Origin: Chrysophaeum taylorii
Lineage: Eukaryota > Sar > Pelagophyceae > Pelagomonadales > Pelagomonadaceae
Length of the DNA stretch: 64,000 nt
Reading direction: 5' to 3'
NCBI GenBank assembly: GCA_029834535.1
Contig: JAQMWT010000206.1
Location: 1-64,000, forward strand
Below the pieces are notes generated by a model, which worked only from the letters and a program-made list of their open reading frames with translations, was not told the origin of the DNA and made no database searches. The first letter of the stretch is position 1. Each line of letters begins with the position of its first letter. A program made the translations under genes and the position numbers. This document shows, one piece after another, positions 31,784 through 43,424 of the stretch.

Positions 31784-32290
31784 CGGGGTCCTGAGGGATC
31801 ATGTGTTGCATGCACGTACCATATTGGGTTTTGGACCGTTACCGCGCCGGTCTAGCCTCGCCATGCAACACGCTTGTTTATATACGCTTAACATGGGTTG
31901 TACATAGCTACACCGCACACGTTAAGACTGCGCACCCCCTGTGTGCTTGTTTATAGTCATCGTATTGTCGTGAAAGTGTTGGTGTGTGTGTAGTCCGGCT
32001 AACCTGGATTGGTTCTGATTCCACGCGCGCTATGGAATATTTTGGGTATGTCTACCTGGACACTCCACGATAGTACACTTAGCCGCTCGCTGAGCACCAC
32101 CCCACAAACAACTGCCTGTCAGTGCATAACCTTCACACTGACAGGAACTACAGTTTGTACAGTTGCCATATAGGCACCTTCCATTGTCTACCTGATGAGT
32201 GAACATAGGCACCGCTAGACAGACCCCCTTAGAATGTCTATAGCTGTAGTCAACTGCTCTGACTGAACCATAGGCTCACGTCACCGTTCT
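31784..32290 (+). other. Leader of B2
   Basis: About 500 bp without a gene, homologous to the B1 leader on the opposite strand (1366-1827). Confidence 0.6.
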
Positions 32291-34131
32291 CATCGCAGAA
32301 CGAGCAGCAAGAGCCGCGCCCAAGCCAGTCACTGGCGCGGACATCCTCAAGCTCGAAGCCCCTGTTGTTGAGTTTCTCAACGATGGGAATCGGTTTCAGC
32401 TTCAAAGCCGGAAAGTCTCACTCCAAGTGAGACAGATCAGGAAGTTACTGCGTTTTCATCACGCAGGTGCCCTCTTCGAGTTCGACTCGCATGAGGCTTA
32501 CACCAGACCTGCCCTGACTATGAAGTCATGCGCAATAGGATTTTGGACCAGGTTTCCCTGGATTGGCAAAACTCCAGAGTGGGAGAACTCAACCTCGAAG
32601 ATGTTGAATATTTGCCTCCTGAATATCAGAGCTGGCACTTCGCAGCTGAGTTATTCCCCCACCTACCAGACCTCGAAGTTGCACAGTTGGCCACTGTCTG
32701 CTACGATAATGAGGTCAGGGCTCTTCGGTCCGAGACAAACAATCGCTTTATAGATGCTGAGCGGGAGCTCAATCGCACTTACCCCCGTGAGCTCGCCTTT
32801 GATGGTAGAATTAACGCACCAGTGTCTACATTCGCCTTTTCACATGCCGATTGGCAAGCTTATCAAAGTACCTATGCCACATTCTTGTATACTTTCATTA
32901 ACCACGAGAGTGTGAACAAACCTGCTGTCGCGGCCTGGCCAGCCATTACTGAGGTATACAATCGGCATTATCACCCTAACAAAACCCGAGCCATCATGCT
33001 CATAGCCTTTAACTTTTACGAGACGGTTTCTTCCAATGACGTTTCGTATTTGAAACAGCAATTTAACGCTGTTGTGTATAATCCTAACTGGTATGTACAT
33101 GTTCTCATTGAATGCGTGCAGTCCTTCAGGCCCCTCTCTTTTCAGCTTATTCAGGAAGAGAGCAATCTTCAGTTCGACGAATCTACGCTTTGTCGTAAGA
33201 TCTACGAAGAGTTTTATAAGCACTTTGCTGACAATACCAGCAATAATCGCTATGACAGGAGTTGGGTCGACTGGTGTATCCTTTATGAAACCAGATCATC
33301 TCCTAGAGCACGGCCTGACACTGACAGACTATGTCACCCGTCTGACTCGTCTCCCATCTTGGAGTTTGCCTTGGGCCTCTACAATTAGATTCCAACAATG
33401 CAAACGACAAGATACGCCTCGAACCCCCAGTCTCTTGGATCCCTTATGCGGAATGACTTTCTACTCACCAGAAACCAAAACTACTTTTGACTCAGCTGCT
33501 GGACAACACGGACTCTGAGCTGGATTACACAGCTCATGTTTTCGCGTCGCTTACCACCCCAGCACATGGACAACAGTCGAAACCCGCTTTTAACGCACGA
33601 CGTCTTCGTAACTCAAAAGACGCTAGTCAGCCATTCTCACCCAATGATCTCAGATACTATCGGTCTGGCGACTCTTATGTCACCAGAGAACGCAGCCCTG
33701 GTCAATCTAACGACCGACCTGTGTATGCGCGCACTTTCAATAGACCTGCCCGATCTGATATGCAATTGTTGGATCGCACAAAGCACACGATGCATGCCCT
33801 TAAAGATCAAATTCGAGAGCTGTCTAAACATACCTCTCAAAGTGCGACTACGTCACAATTGCAAGGCAAAATTAACAAGTTGTTTGAGACTCTATTACAA
33901 TCTGCTGATATAATTGCAACCACAACTTCGGGCGATAACACCGACTTCCTTCGCCTTAACGATCAAGTTTCTTATGCCGAAGATATGGTACGGAACATTG
34001 ATATACATCTGCTTTCGACCGAAACGTCGTTAAACTATGGGTCCGACCAATCTCATGCGTCTGAACCCAACTCCGCTACTTCACCGAGTACCAATGACAA
34101 TAGCTCATCAAACGCGATTTCCTCCTCTACA
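32290..34131 (+). pseudogene. gag region of B2
   Basis: The longest frame (32528-33388, 286 residues) matches B1 and A2 gag: YLPPEYQSWHF, HPNKTRAIMLIAF, NPNWYVHVL, WVDWCILYETRSS. The part after 33487 (218 codons) matches the middle of A2 gag (NARRLRNSKDASQ, RYYRSGDSYVTRE). No zinc knuckle seen. Fossil copy. Confidence 0.7.
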
Positions 34132-34493
34132 CTAACTAACTAACTTCAGACCTCTCCCGAGCATGGGAGCCAGGCCGGACCGACAGGTGCCAGTCCGGAA
34201 TCACGGGCCTGTAGACGAGGAGCGTCGAAAGGTCGGTCGGCGGAGAGTGACCATCAAGCTTGTCGCCATGCGACGAGGAGACCGCGATGTGACTGACAAC
34301 CAACTCGTCGATAACCTTCCGTCTTCGCCCCCCGGCCATACCCCGTCCCACTGCGAAGGTTCCGGCTGCCAACCGGCCCGCCCGGGAGGCGAATAGGTGC
34401 CAACCTACGCCGGGAGGGCGGATGCCCTCGCAAGGCTCAGGATTCATGAGGCACCGTCCTCCATCGCAACCGCAGTCGGCGATCAGGGTAAGG
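34132..34493 (-). mobile_element. TTAG-tailed GC-rich retroposon, copy 3
   Basis: A full-length copy of about 362 bp, (CTAA)n at the left, complement of the 5' end (GATCAGGGTAAGG) at the right. The possible target duplication is only 4 bp (TACA). Confidence 0.88.
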
Positions 34494-35477
34494 TACAGAG
34501 TCAGTCAATCTTACTGCAGATGCTATTGCTCATTTATCACCAGAGCGGCTGAATGTCCTTTCTTCTCATGTTACTGCAGCCTGTGTCGCAAGAGCTCTGC
34601 CCAATCCACATCTCAACCAACTAGCCCATCACCGACCACGACGCAAAATGCTCTCTCGCCATTCGACATTAACAGTGGTTTAGGAGCTGACAACGGTGAA
34701 ACAACTGCGCCTGTCGTCCCTATTACATTTTCCCAAGTGGCTGTCACTTCCAAGCTCCTTAACCAGCCCAATCTATTTGCTACAAGTATCCCTTCTACCA
34801 GTGTGCCTTGCGAGAATGCTTTTCTTACCAAGTATAGGAGGGATCATAATCTCCCCCTTCATTTCCAATTCCTCTAGCTAGACAGCAGTGCTTCCGTTTC
34901 TCTGGCGACTACCTTTGATTTCGCTCTACCGAATCACATCGTACCGATTGATCCAAAATGCGCCCCTGTTGTCCCAACTGCCATATGTCAACAACAGGTA
35001 TCACATATCATGCTAACGAAAAACATTGTGTCTCCACTACCCAATCAACCTGACATCGGATGTGTGAAATTGGACTATACTTTGTTTCTCAAGCCGGTGC
35101 AAGGTCGACACCTATTTATTCTGAGTGCACCCGAGTGGAACAAGGCTCAGTTGACTGTCACCTTGAACGACAGTGAACAACCCAATATGTCCCACTTGAC
35201 CAGTCTGACTGACAAAGACGTGAAAGTACCCATCCACTTCGTGGATCACGACTTACCCTCATTACCTTGTCTGCCATACGCTCTTGCACGCGACAGGAAC
35301 ATCGAATTACGTTCGCTGGCATTTCCTCAGAAGAGGTACAACGAAAATCGTGACTTATGTCACTATTACAACTATCTAGTCAAGAAGCTCCCTACGCGCC
35401 CTTGGCTTCGTACCCTCCTACTTAACCTCCGGAAACAAAACGAGTACGTTAGGCAAAATACCGCTCCGCTTACTTGA
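34494..35477 (+). pseudogene. Protease-like and linker region of B2
   Basis: This matches the A2 region between gag and methyltransferase. An aspartic-protease-like motif (LDSSASVSL) lies near 34880, parallel to DTCAS in family A. Frame 35010-35477 carries YALARDRNIELRSLAF-like sequence shared with A1 (SLQQAKARNMELRSLQ). Fossil copy. Confidence 0.6.
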
Positions 35478-36603
35478 CTACACTCCCGACCAGTGTTCTT
35501 ATCGACCACACATAGCAACCCTCGCAAACCATCTGTCATGCTACTATGTTCTGGGCTATCTACACCTGCGTTTCTGTCACAATCCAATGATGAGTTGGTC
35601 TTGAACATCAATGTCAGAGTTGTTGTCGAGTCTGATGATACTCGTGTACGCATGTTACGTAAGCGATTCCCTGATGTTGTCATTTTTCAATCCCGCCCCT
35701 CTTTCATCAGCCACCTTCATGCTATATCGGAAGAAGAAAGACCGGCTCTATATTGTGACATTATAGAGATTACACCTCCTTGTACAAATCGGAATCTGCT
35801 CAAGAGCACCAAAACATCCGATTTGGTTAGTCTACTCGATGACGCTCTTTTCGACAGTATGCTCTCTGTCATCAATTTACTGAACCTCTGGCTCTGATAG
35901 CGGAGATGACGCCTCCGCACAAGCAGGTCCACAGGGATCACATCTCAGTGGCTAAACTCATTCACGCCACACTACAACATACAGTTGGTGTGGTCGACCG
36001 CTTTCCTACCTACCTTTGTGGCGACTACCAGTCCCGGGAACGATGGATCTGCGTTGCTCGCAGGTACAACACAGGTTCCATTGATATGCTGTCCTGGCCG
36101 AATCAACATCCCAAGCGCTTCCTGGACATTGCAGACGACATCAATTCCATTTCTAAAACGCTCTGGCTGCCTAAGGCCTTAGCCAAAGATTGGATTCGCG
36201 TTTATTCCGATCCTCCACTCGTCCACTCACCAAAGACCTTTCCTTTATACTCGCGTACAGGTTCCGTTCGGCTAAGCCTCTATGAGCTTGAGAGCTTGAA
36301 TCTTCTGTTTCTCAGGCTTCATTCACAGCAAGCTCTCGAACAAACTACTCACAAATCTCAATCTGAATGCACTTATCACCACCTGGGCTTTAAGAGATCC
36401 TCCAATCAACCGTTATCGGGATCTTCTAATCCCATTCGCCTCAAGGCATTCGTTACTTTGTACAATCTGTTCGCCAAAATTTCACCGAACACACCCACAC
36501 CTGTGTCCTATTATGTTACGATTTTCGAAACTAACCAACCCGCACCTAGGTTGTTTCTTGCAAATTCCTCATCTACATTCAACATTCACCTTCTCACTGG
36601 TGG

Positions 36604-36693
36604 ACACCACTCCGAAGGCAACCTACTCGTTGAAAACAAGGCTAGCAACTACCAAGCTTCCATTGATGCTTTGGATCTACTTACACGCTCACT
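36604..36693 (+). repeat. Left copy of a 90-bp target duplication
   Basis: The 90-bp block ACACCACTCCG...CGCTCACT is repeated at 36873-36962 with one visible mismatch. The two copies bracket a 5'-truncated TTAG-tailed retroposon. Confidence 0.88.
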
Positions 36694-36872
36694 AACTAAC
36701 TAACTAACTTCAGACCTCTCCCGAGCATGGGAGCCAGGCCGGACCGACAGGTGCCAGTCCGGAATCACGGGCCTGTAGACGAGGAGCGCCGAAAGGTCGG
36801 TCGGCGGAGAGTGACCATCAAGCTTGTCGCCATGCGACGAGGAGACCGCGATGTGACTGACAACCAACTCGT
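36694..36872 (-). mobile_element. TTAG-tailed GC-rich retroposon, copy 4 (5'-truncated)
   Basis: 179 bp containing only the 3' half and tail of the unit. It is flanked by the unusually long 90-bp duplication of the element B2 sequence. 5' truncation with a duplicated target is the signature of target-primed reverse transcription. Confidence 0.9.
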
Positions 36873-36962
36873 ACACCACTCCGAAGGCAACCTACTCGTT
36901 GAAAACAAGGCTAGCAACTACCAAGCTTCTATTGATGCTTTGGATCTACTTACACGCTCACT
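36873..36962 (+). repeat. Right copy of a 90-bp target duplication
   Basis: See 36604-36693. The next retroposon inserted 11 bp further on, so both events happened at practically the same spot. Confidence 0.88.
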
Positions 36963-36973
36963 GCCTGCGATAA

Positions 36974-37326
36974 CTAACTAACTAACTAACTAACTTCAGA
37001 CCTCTCCCGAGCATGGGAGCCAGGCCAGACCGACAGGTGCCAGTCCGGAATCACGGGCCTGTAGACGAGGAGCGCCGAAAGGTCGGTCGGCGGAGAGTGA
37101 CCATCAAGCTTGTCGCCATGCGACGAGGAGACCGCGATGTGACTGACAACCAACTCGTCGATAACCTTCCGTCTTCGCCCCCCGGCCATACCCCGTCCCA
37201 CTGCGAACGTTCCGGCTGCCAACCGGCCCGCCCGGGAGGCGAATAGGTGCCAACCTACGCCGGGAGGGCGGATGCCCTCGCAAGGCTCAGGATTCATGAG
37301 GCACCGTCCTCCATCGCAACCGCAGT
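36974..37326 (-). mobile_element. TTAG-tailed GC-rich retroposon, copy 5
   Basis: 353 bp, nearly full length (about 10 bp short at the 5' end). Perfect 13-bp target duplication CTGCCTGCGATAA at 36961-36973 and 37327-37339. Confidence 0.93.
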
Positions 37327-38179
37327 CTGCCTGCGATAATCCCACCGATAAAACACTCCATCTCGATTCGTTCCAAGGTTATCTCTGGCTCGTGCAAGCC
37401 TACCTTCCGGTTGACACAGCTCACGGCACTCTTCCTGCCATTCACAATCTACAGAAACAGTGCGCCCTTATCATGCCCAACTGTGTCACTTACGACCAAT
37501 CTTGCGACCGACTTTCCTTTAAAGACAAGTACTTTGCTCTGGAGGACCATCATCTTTCTCACAGTCGGTATCTTGGCTACTTACGCGGCAGCGACCGCAA
37601 ACTCGGATCTAAAATTCACTCCATGCTTGCGCCTCTGCCCACCATGCGTGGATATGCCAACATTATCTTACTAGATCCGCGCAATGGCAAGCTTCGCTAC
37701 CCAACTCGCTCTGAGCTCATTAGAGCTAACAACCATACTCGCCCTCAGGCAACCTTCTTACTCTCACTGAAGAAGGACCTGTGCTGTGATCTTCTCAGCA
37801 ATGCCCTGCCTGCGGGCACTTACCATACACTCTATACGCATATTTGCCGCATAGTTGTCGACATGAAGTCTCTCATGTTGGACCCTACCTTTCAACATGA
37901 CATTGCCACCTTGAAGAAGACCTATGTATCTACCTTTCTCACTCGTGAACTGTCTCCCTCCAGTCACAGCTCAGACACTATTTCTCAAGCTGATGCATTC
38001 ATGAGTTACATAGCCAACCGCAGCTGGACCGAAATGTCGTTAAACTACCGCTCCTCAGGAACTGCACCTGAAGAAGCACTTTCGACAGCCGCAGCTGCCA
38101 ATACACACACTGATGGTGACTCCACCGACGACACCAACGCTCCCTCCTTAGACTCGTCCACGGAACTCAAGTTCAGTGT

Positions 38180-38740
38180 TCGTAGGAAACGACATATCCC
38201 TGTCAAGTCGATTCCCCGCAAATCACTCTCTCATGGCACAGTCGAATACCAGAATGCAAAGGAACGGGCCAACCGCTTGCACAGGGTACATCATTGCACT
38301 GACAATGTAGCAGCCAAAGCTCCTGACGTCATTGCGCGTCCTGGCTTCTCGGCATTTGATATCCCATACCGTGACCTGTGCATCGACTGCATCTGCCACA
38401 ATAAGCGTCATCCCCACGATCACGAATACCAGACCAAGTCCAATTTTGAACTGACTCACAAACCGGGTGAAGTCTGGGTCTGCGATGGTGGTTACGTCAC
38501 CATCCCTTCAGAATGGGGTGGCTTCACCCACATCATTGTCTTTAAGGAACTGCTGTCGAAATTCTTGTTGGCCTACTTCACTCGCACTACCAACGCGACC
38601 GAATTTACACAAGCCCTTGACTACCTTTATGCATTTTGTAGAACTCAACTCAATGTACATCTACGCACTGTTTATTCCGACGCCTTTCGTCCGTACTTCA
38701 GCCAACATATCACCACACCCTATCTGGTGGATAAAGGCAA
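38180..38740 (+). pseudogene. Integrase (partial) of B2
   Basis: Part of the open frame 37272-38819. It shows the zinc-binding part (RLHRVHHC...LCIDCICHNKRHPH) and the start of the catalytic core, with Asp in VWVCDGGYVTIP and the second Asp in TVYSDAFRPYF. The homology to A-family integrase ends near 38740, where element C sequence begins, so the frame's last 25-30 residues are not integrase. Confidence 0.78.
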
Positions 38741-39297
38741 AACGTGGCGCAAGCCGTGGATTGCTCCTGCTGGTATTTCCAGTTGTGACCATACTCTGAA
38801 GCGATATTGCGTCTGGTGAAGAGTTTTCCATCGTCAACACGTTTCACGATATAGAGTTGATCCTTAGGGATGCGAAATCCGCGCTCGTCCTTGAGATCTG
38901 CCTTGAGTTTGACGCTTTGGTTGCGATGCACGAAAACTGGGGTAAAACCTGAATCGTCGAGAACAACCTCTAATCGGTCGTTTCGTTTGGGCATCGGAAT
39001 GCTACCATCCGGCGGGGGTGGCCGGTTGAGGAACGAAAAATCCTGTTCAGGTGTCTCGTCGCTGACGGGACTTGGATCAGAATCGGGAGTTGGATCCAGT
39101 TCTTTGTGCTCGTCGTCATCTTCAGGTTTATCATCATGGTCGTCATCTTGAGTCTCGCCCTCATCTGTCGATTCCTGTCTAGCTTCCGGCATTTGCTGTT
39201 CGCTTATAGCTGGGAGCGGGTCCTCTTGTCGTGCCTCTGTTGGGATCTGTGCGAGTGCTTTGATCCGTTCGATCTCCTTGTTGCGGTTGACTGGCAT
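38741..39297 (-). pseudogene. Integrase C-terminal and linker region of C
   Basis: Open frame 38710-39297 (195 codons): KALAQIPTEARQE, a long acidic Asp/Glu-rich linker, FSFLNRPPPPDGSIPMPKRN and DERGFRIPKDQLYIVKRVDD. The acidic linker and position after the integrase core suggest the C-terminal tail of integrase before reverse transcriptase. The last residues overlap B2 sequence. Confidence 0.5.
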
Positions 39298-39689
39298 GTC
39301 TGCGTCAACGTGAAAGTCGTTAGAGGTGACGATTTTTCCATATCGCCCCTGATGTACAAGCAGTAGGGAGCTATGGACATCACGGATAAATCGGTCCGTG
39401 CCGGGGAGGTTGGGGACGTAATTGTTGCTTGTGAGATAGGAGGCGGAGACGAGGCGGAGACGCTGGGGGGTTCCAGCTTGTGACTTTGAGGGTAAACAAA
39501 GGTGACAGGTTCACCAAAGGGAAGGAGCTACAAGAGCGGTGCCATGGGTGACATGATGCGCCGGGGAACGGTGCATACCATGTTTGTGCGCGAGGGCAGT
39601 CCATGAGAGCGCTGGTTGTCGGCTTGGATCTTGTGCAGTAGAGCAAATGGGTGATAATACTCGGCGGCAATAGACATTCCTTCGATGCG

Positions 39690-40430
39690 TACACTGCGAA
39701 GGTTGAGGAGGCGAACTACAGTGCCTCGGGTGTTTTCCTTGATGATGTTTGCCGCAAAATTCCGCTGGTGGAAGTGGCGACCAAGGAGGTAAGAATGGTG
39801 TGGAGGACGGCGTTGGTTTCAAAGTGGGAGTTGCGGATGTCAGCGTGGGCGTTCCTTGATGATGTTTGCCGCAAAATTCCGCTGGTGGAGGTGGCGACCA
39901 AGGATTAGAAACTGGATGCCAAGTTGCACCTTGAGCGGGTGGAAAGCTTCGGAGCGGAAAGTTGAGAATGCATCAGACGAGATGATTTTCACATTGACAT
40001 CGAATTCGACCTTAATCACATTGACCACGTAGAGGATGCCGGCCAGAACGTCCTGTGCGTCTAGTTTCCGCAGGAAATAGACCCACTTGTGTGCTGAGAT
40101 AATACACACGAAATGCATGATGGAACGAAATCAATCATGGCATTTGCTGGTGCTCGGGTATGAGACATCCATGTGGAGGTGTTGGCCAGGATCATAGGCC
40201 AGTTCATCCTGTGACCAGGAATTGTTCTTGTGACTGAAGCCTACATGCGATTGGCAGCGCTTGCATTCACTGCAGTCTTGCAGATACCGATCATCACCGG
40301 GGCGGAGATTCGATACATTGGCGGCAATCGTGCGGCGAAGAATCTCTTGTTGCTGGTGATGTGTGCGGTGCCAGCGAGTGACCAAAAGCGCTCTTTTGGC
40401 GTGCTGAATGGTGCCGGGCTTGTGCAAGGG
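39690..40430 (-). pseudogene. Integrase zinc-binding and core region of C
   Basis: The frame at 40131-40427 shows a His/Cys pattern (RWHRTHHQQQ...CSECKRCQSHVGF) and core start YDPGQHLHMDVSYP. The frame at 39840-40118 continues with VKIISSDAFSTFRSEAF (second Asp). These match the positions of the A and B integrase landmarks. Fossil. Confidence 0.7.
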
Positions 40431-40759
40431 AGGCAGAGCGGCAGTCGAAGCGCTGGGGGGGGGCTGGGTCGCTTGTCGACTCGGATTTTAGCAACGGTTG
40501 CCTCCGCAAGAAGCGTCTCTAGATTTTCCGATTTGCTTGGTTTGCGGATCGCATCATAGTGAGCATCTGCTATGGCATTGAAGAGGGAGGTGAGAGTGAG
40601 GTCCTCCTCTGCCAATAGACGGCGGGAGATGCTCATGAAGAAGTCTGCAACCTGGGTGGTGTCTCCTGGGCTGGGGATGCCACTGCGTATTGTTGCCCAT
40701 TCGATGTGAAAGTTCACGTGGTGGTGCGATTCGTGGAGTGCGAGAACAGCGCTGTACTT

Positions 40760-42330
40760 TGCCTGCAGCATGTGGTGCGGGACGGCGTTGGCCAGTGCCT
40801 TAAACGCGAAGTACGGCGGTTGCTGTTGGAACAGACGGAGCAGTTCCGGGTCCGAGTGGTGTCCAAACTTTGCGATTTCGTTGAGGGTCGCATAGCGGAT
40901 GTGGTCTGGAGAGATCAGCAGCAAGGCGTTTGAGTAGCTCGTGTTGGTTGGGTACGAGCCAGTGACCGAGTAACACTTTGTGCTTTTCTGAAGCGTGTCT
41001 CCGATGTGGCCGACATAGTCCGCGTAAGTGGGACGTACTTTGGACATAATGAGTCCCTTGGCGTCATCGAGAGTAATTCGCCCTCGTGAGTCGATCGCGG
41101 CAAAGCCAGGATGGGAACGATTCATATAGTGGACCCAAGTGGACGGGCGCGAGCATCTGTGAGCGGCGGCCAAGGAGGTGGTGTAGGCGACGACCAGAAA
41201 GGCGGCACCCTTGGGAACATCCAGGGAAAAGGCGTGCGTTGGGGAGAAGACTGCGGGTTGATGGGGACAGTCCAATATCTGAGGGGGCCTGGAATGTAGG
41301 GTGAGGGAGGCGCGCGGGAAGTAGCCACATGCGACGGCAGTAGCGGCGGTGCCGGTGATGGCTCCATCCAAATGGTAAGCACATTGAGACTCTGAGGCAT
41401 GAAAACAGCGGATGGTGTTCCAAGCGGCGAGAGTGGGGTGTTGCGACAAATGGCTGTGCAGTAATGTGAAAACCAGGAGGTGGGAAATGGGCGCCATGGT
41501 GGCGTAGGGGGTGCCGTCGGCATCTAGACCGAGGTCCGTGAAGGGCTTGGTGAAGCGTGCGAGCATTTGGCAGATGCGTGCATTTTCGGAAATCGAGGGT
41601 TTAGCGGCGTTGGCGGGCGCGTAGGAAAAAGTGGCCTTGTGTTGGTAGTAGGTCAAGGTGGAGCGGGGCACGGTGCCACGAAGGGCGGGGTTGGCGATCC
41701 ATAGATCGTCGGGGATATTTGCTGGGGTCCAGAAGGGGGACCATGAGGAGATGTTAACCATGGAGAAGCGTTTTTCTCGAGGTTGTACTCGGTGAGCGGG
41801 TGTCGGGCATAGACAGCGAGGTAGCGGGTCTTGCTGATGACGTCACCAAAAGCGGAGGCGTTGTAGACACCGGAGTGTCGGAAGTAGCCTAAGCGCTGAT
41901 AGCATTTGGCGAGTTGGGTGTACTCGTGATGAGTTCGGGGGTTTGGAGGGACGTTCTCGACAATGGCGTAGGTCGGGAGCGTGCAGCGAACAAAGCGGAA
42001 TTGTTCTGTGACGAAAAGGCCGGCGGTCACCGGAGTGGCGTAGCCGTCATATTCTTTCATTACACTCAAATGTTGACATGGCAGTGTGAAAACCGCTAAG
42101 TCGAAATGGGGTAGTCGAATTTTGCCGGTTTGCAGAGCGGCATTTAGTTTTCTGAGGTCCGCATAATGCTGAGCATGCGGGAAGATTTGTTACGCGCGAG
42201 CGCGCATAATAGGGTGAATTTCGCAGGTGACCACGACAGTAATACGGTTGTCGAAGCGTTTGCGAAAAGAGGTGAAACCTTCTTGGTGAAGTCCACCTGC
42301 GATAATAGCTGTTTTAAGCGGAGGGGGGGG
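40760..42330 (-). pseudogene. C5 DNA methyltransferase domain of C
   Basis: This has the most canonical motifs of the copia-borne set. Motif I-like TAIIAGGLHQEGFTSF with the following CEIHP lies at about 42200-42325. Motif IV FDLAVFTLPCQHLS (catalytic PCQ) lies near 42060-42110. Motif VI TYAIVENVPP is near 41960. Motif VIII NASAFGDVISKTRYLAVYAR is near 41820-41870. Motif IX-like IRYATLNEIAKFG is near 40865-40900. Motif X ALANAVPHHML is near 40770-40800. A long variable target-recognition part separates VIII and IX. Several frames are used; the copy is broken. Assignment to the cytosine-C5 family is firm. Confidence 0.87.
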
Positions 42331-43197
42331 TGCTTGCACAGATAGATCCGCTGTGGTAGTAAACGCGTATTGGACGACGGGACGCGGGAGGCGAATGAGT
42401 TCAGATAAAAATATGGAGTGATGCTGGAGCTTTGCAAAATCTAACATGTGAGATTGCGAGCGTGTCTTTGCAACATGCTGTGTGATGTTTGCGAGTTCAT
42501 CCTTGAGTGACATTCGTGTTCCAGTGTGGAAACTAACCACAGCGCGGAATGTTTGCTTTGGATGAGACTGCAGGGACAAGAGGCCATTGGTTTGGCGATT
42601 GGCGAGAACTATGGCTGTTTTTCCTAGAAGCGTCTTGTAATCGTGTGGATCAGCCGTCGACGTGTTCATTAGCTCATACAGGTATGGTTCATGTGGCAAT
42701 GGAGGGTCTGTTGCTTGTACATTCAGAGCTTTGAGCTGAGATGTCGCGATAACCTGTAGACCTTTGCGGAATTGCGGGACGACCAGAAATACAAGGTATA
42801 ATGCGCAACCAGTTGACTGTTTGATATCCTTGGGGGAGAGACCTGCGGCCTGTAAGTACAACGGTTTGACACCGATGAAATGGCTGGTCAAGGTGCCTCT
42901 TCCCATGCGTATGGTGTGTTCGGGAATCCGGCGTATGGACTCGGGAACAAAGTGTTGAATTGTGCGTGTGAAGCAGAAGGATGCGCCACCGTCAATTAAC
43001 GAAGTTTCAGCGCCGGGTCCATTGCATCCGTGCAGCGAGTAAGCCTTCTTTGATGTCTTTCCTGGAGTGCAAGTGGCACAAAGAAAATCTACGACCCTGG
43101 GTGAGATGTTTGATGATGTCGGGAAATTTGTCATCGTGACGCTTGGTGCCTGATTGAGTAAGATGTGGTTGGCGGCACAGGCGTCGTCGGCAACCAT
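42331..43197 (-). pseudogene. Protease-like region of C
   Basis: Part of a 335-codon frame (42190-43197). An aspartic-protease-like motif, ETSLIDGGASFCF, lies near residue 70, where family A has DTCAS. A segment GCALYLVFLVVPQFRKGL follows. The C-terminus of the frame enters methyltransferase motif I, so protease and methyltransferase appear to belong to one polyprotein, as in A and B. Confidence 0.6.
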
Positions 43198-43424
43198 CAG
43201 CGAAAAAGCTGACTCTGGTGGAGAGCACGCATGTAGTCACTGTGACGTTGTGCGTAATCTTCGGCGGAATCATCTTCATCGTGGACTTCGGGGATGGTGT
43301 CGTCGTAGAGGCCTAGGTGTCCGTGGTCATCATAGAAACCGAGATGGCAGTGGTCATCTTTTTCGTCAGTTTCGCCCTCATCAGGTGGATCTTCCGGAGG
43401 ATCGGACGATAGCATCTGAAGAAA

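Larger units (their letters stand above)
35520..37850 (+). pseudogene. C5 DNA methyltransferase domain of B2
   Basis: Motif I-like SVMLLCSGLSTPAFL (near 35535) precedes the acidic VESDD that would hold the SAM ribose. Motif IV is DIIEITPPCTNRN with canonical PPC, the Cys codon at 35781. Motif VI-like AEMTPP is near 35900. Motif VIII is CGDYQSRERWICVARRY near 36020. A long target-recognition part follows. Then come PTMRGYANIILLDPR and PTRSELIRANN (motif IX-like, near 37640-37730) and motif X LSNALPAGTYHT near 37795. The domain has two GC-rich retroposons inside. Family membership is well supported; activity is not expected in this broken copy. Confidence 0.82.
31458..38740 (+). mobile_element. 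Ty1/copia-like element B2
   Basis: Family B element with 5' LTR, half-tRNA primer site, leader, gag, protease-like region, C5 DNA methyltransferase and the first part of integrase. It ends abruptly near 38740, tail to tail with element C. The reverse transcriptase, RNase H and 3' LTR are absent. Three GC-rich retroposons lie inside (34132-34493, 36694-36872, 36974-37326). Broken, perhaps six or seven breaks besides the insertions. It is related to A1/A2 along the coding region but clearly distinct. Confidence 0.85.
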
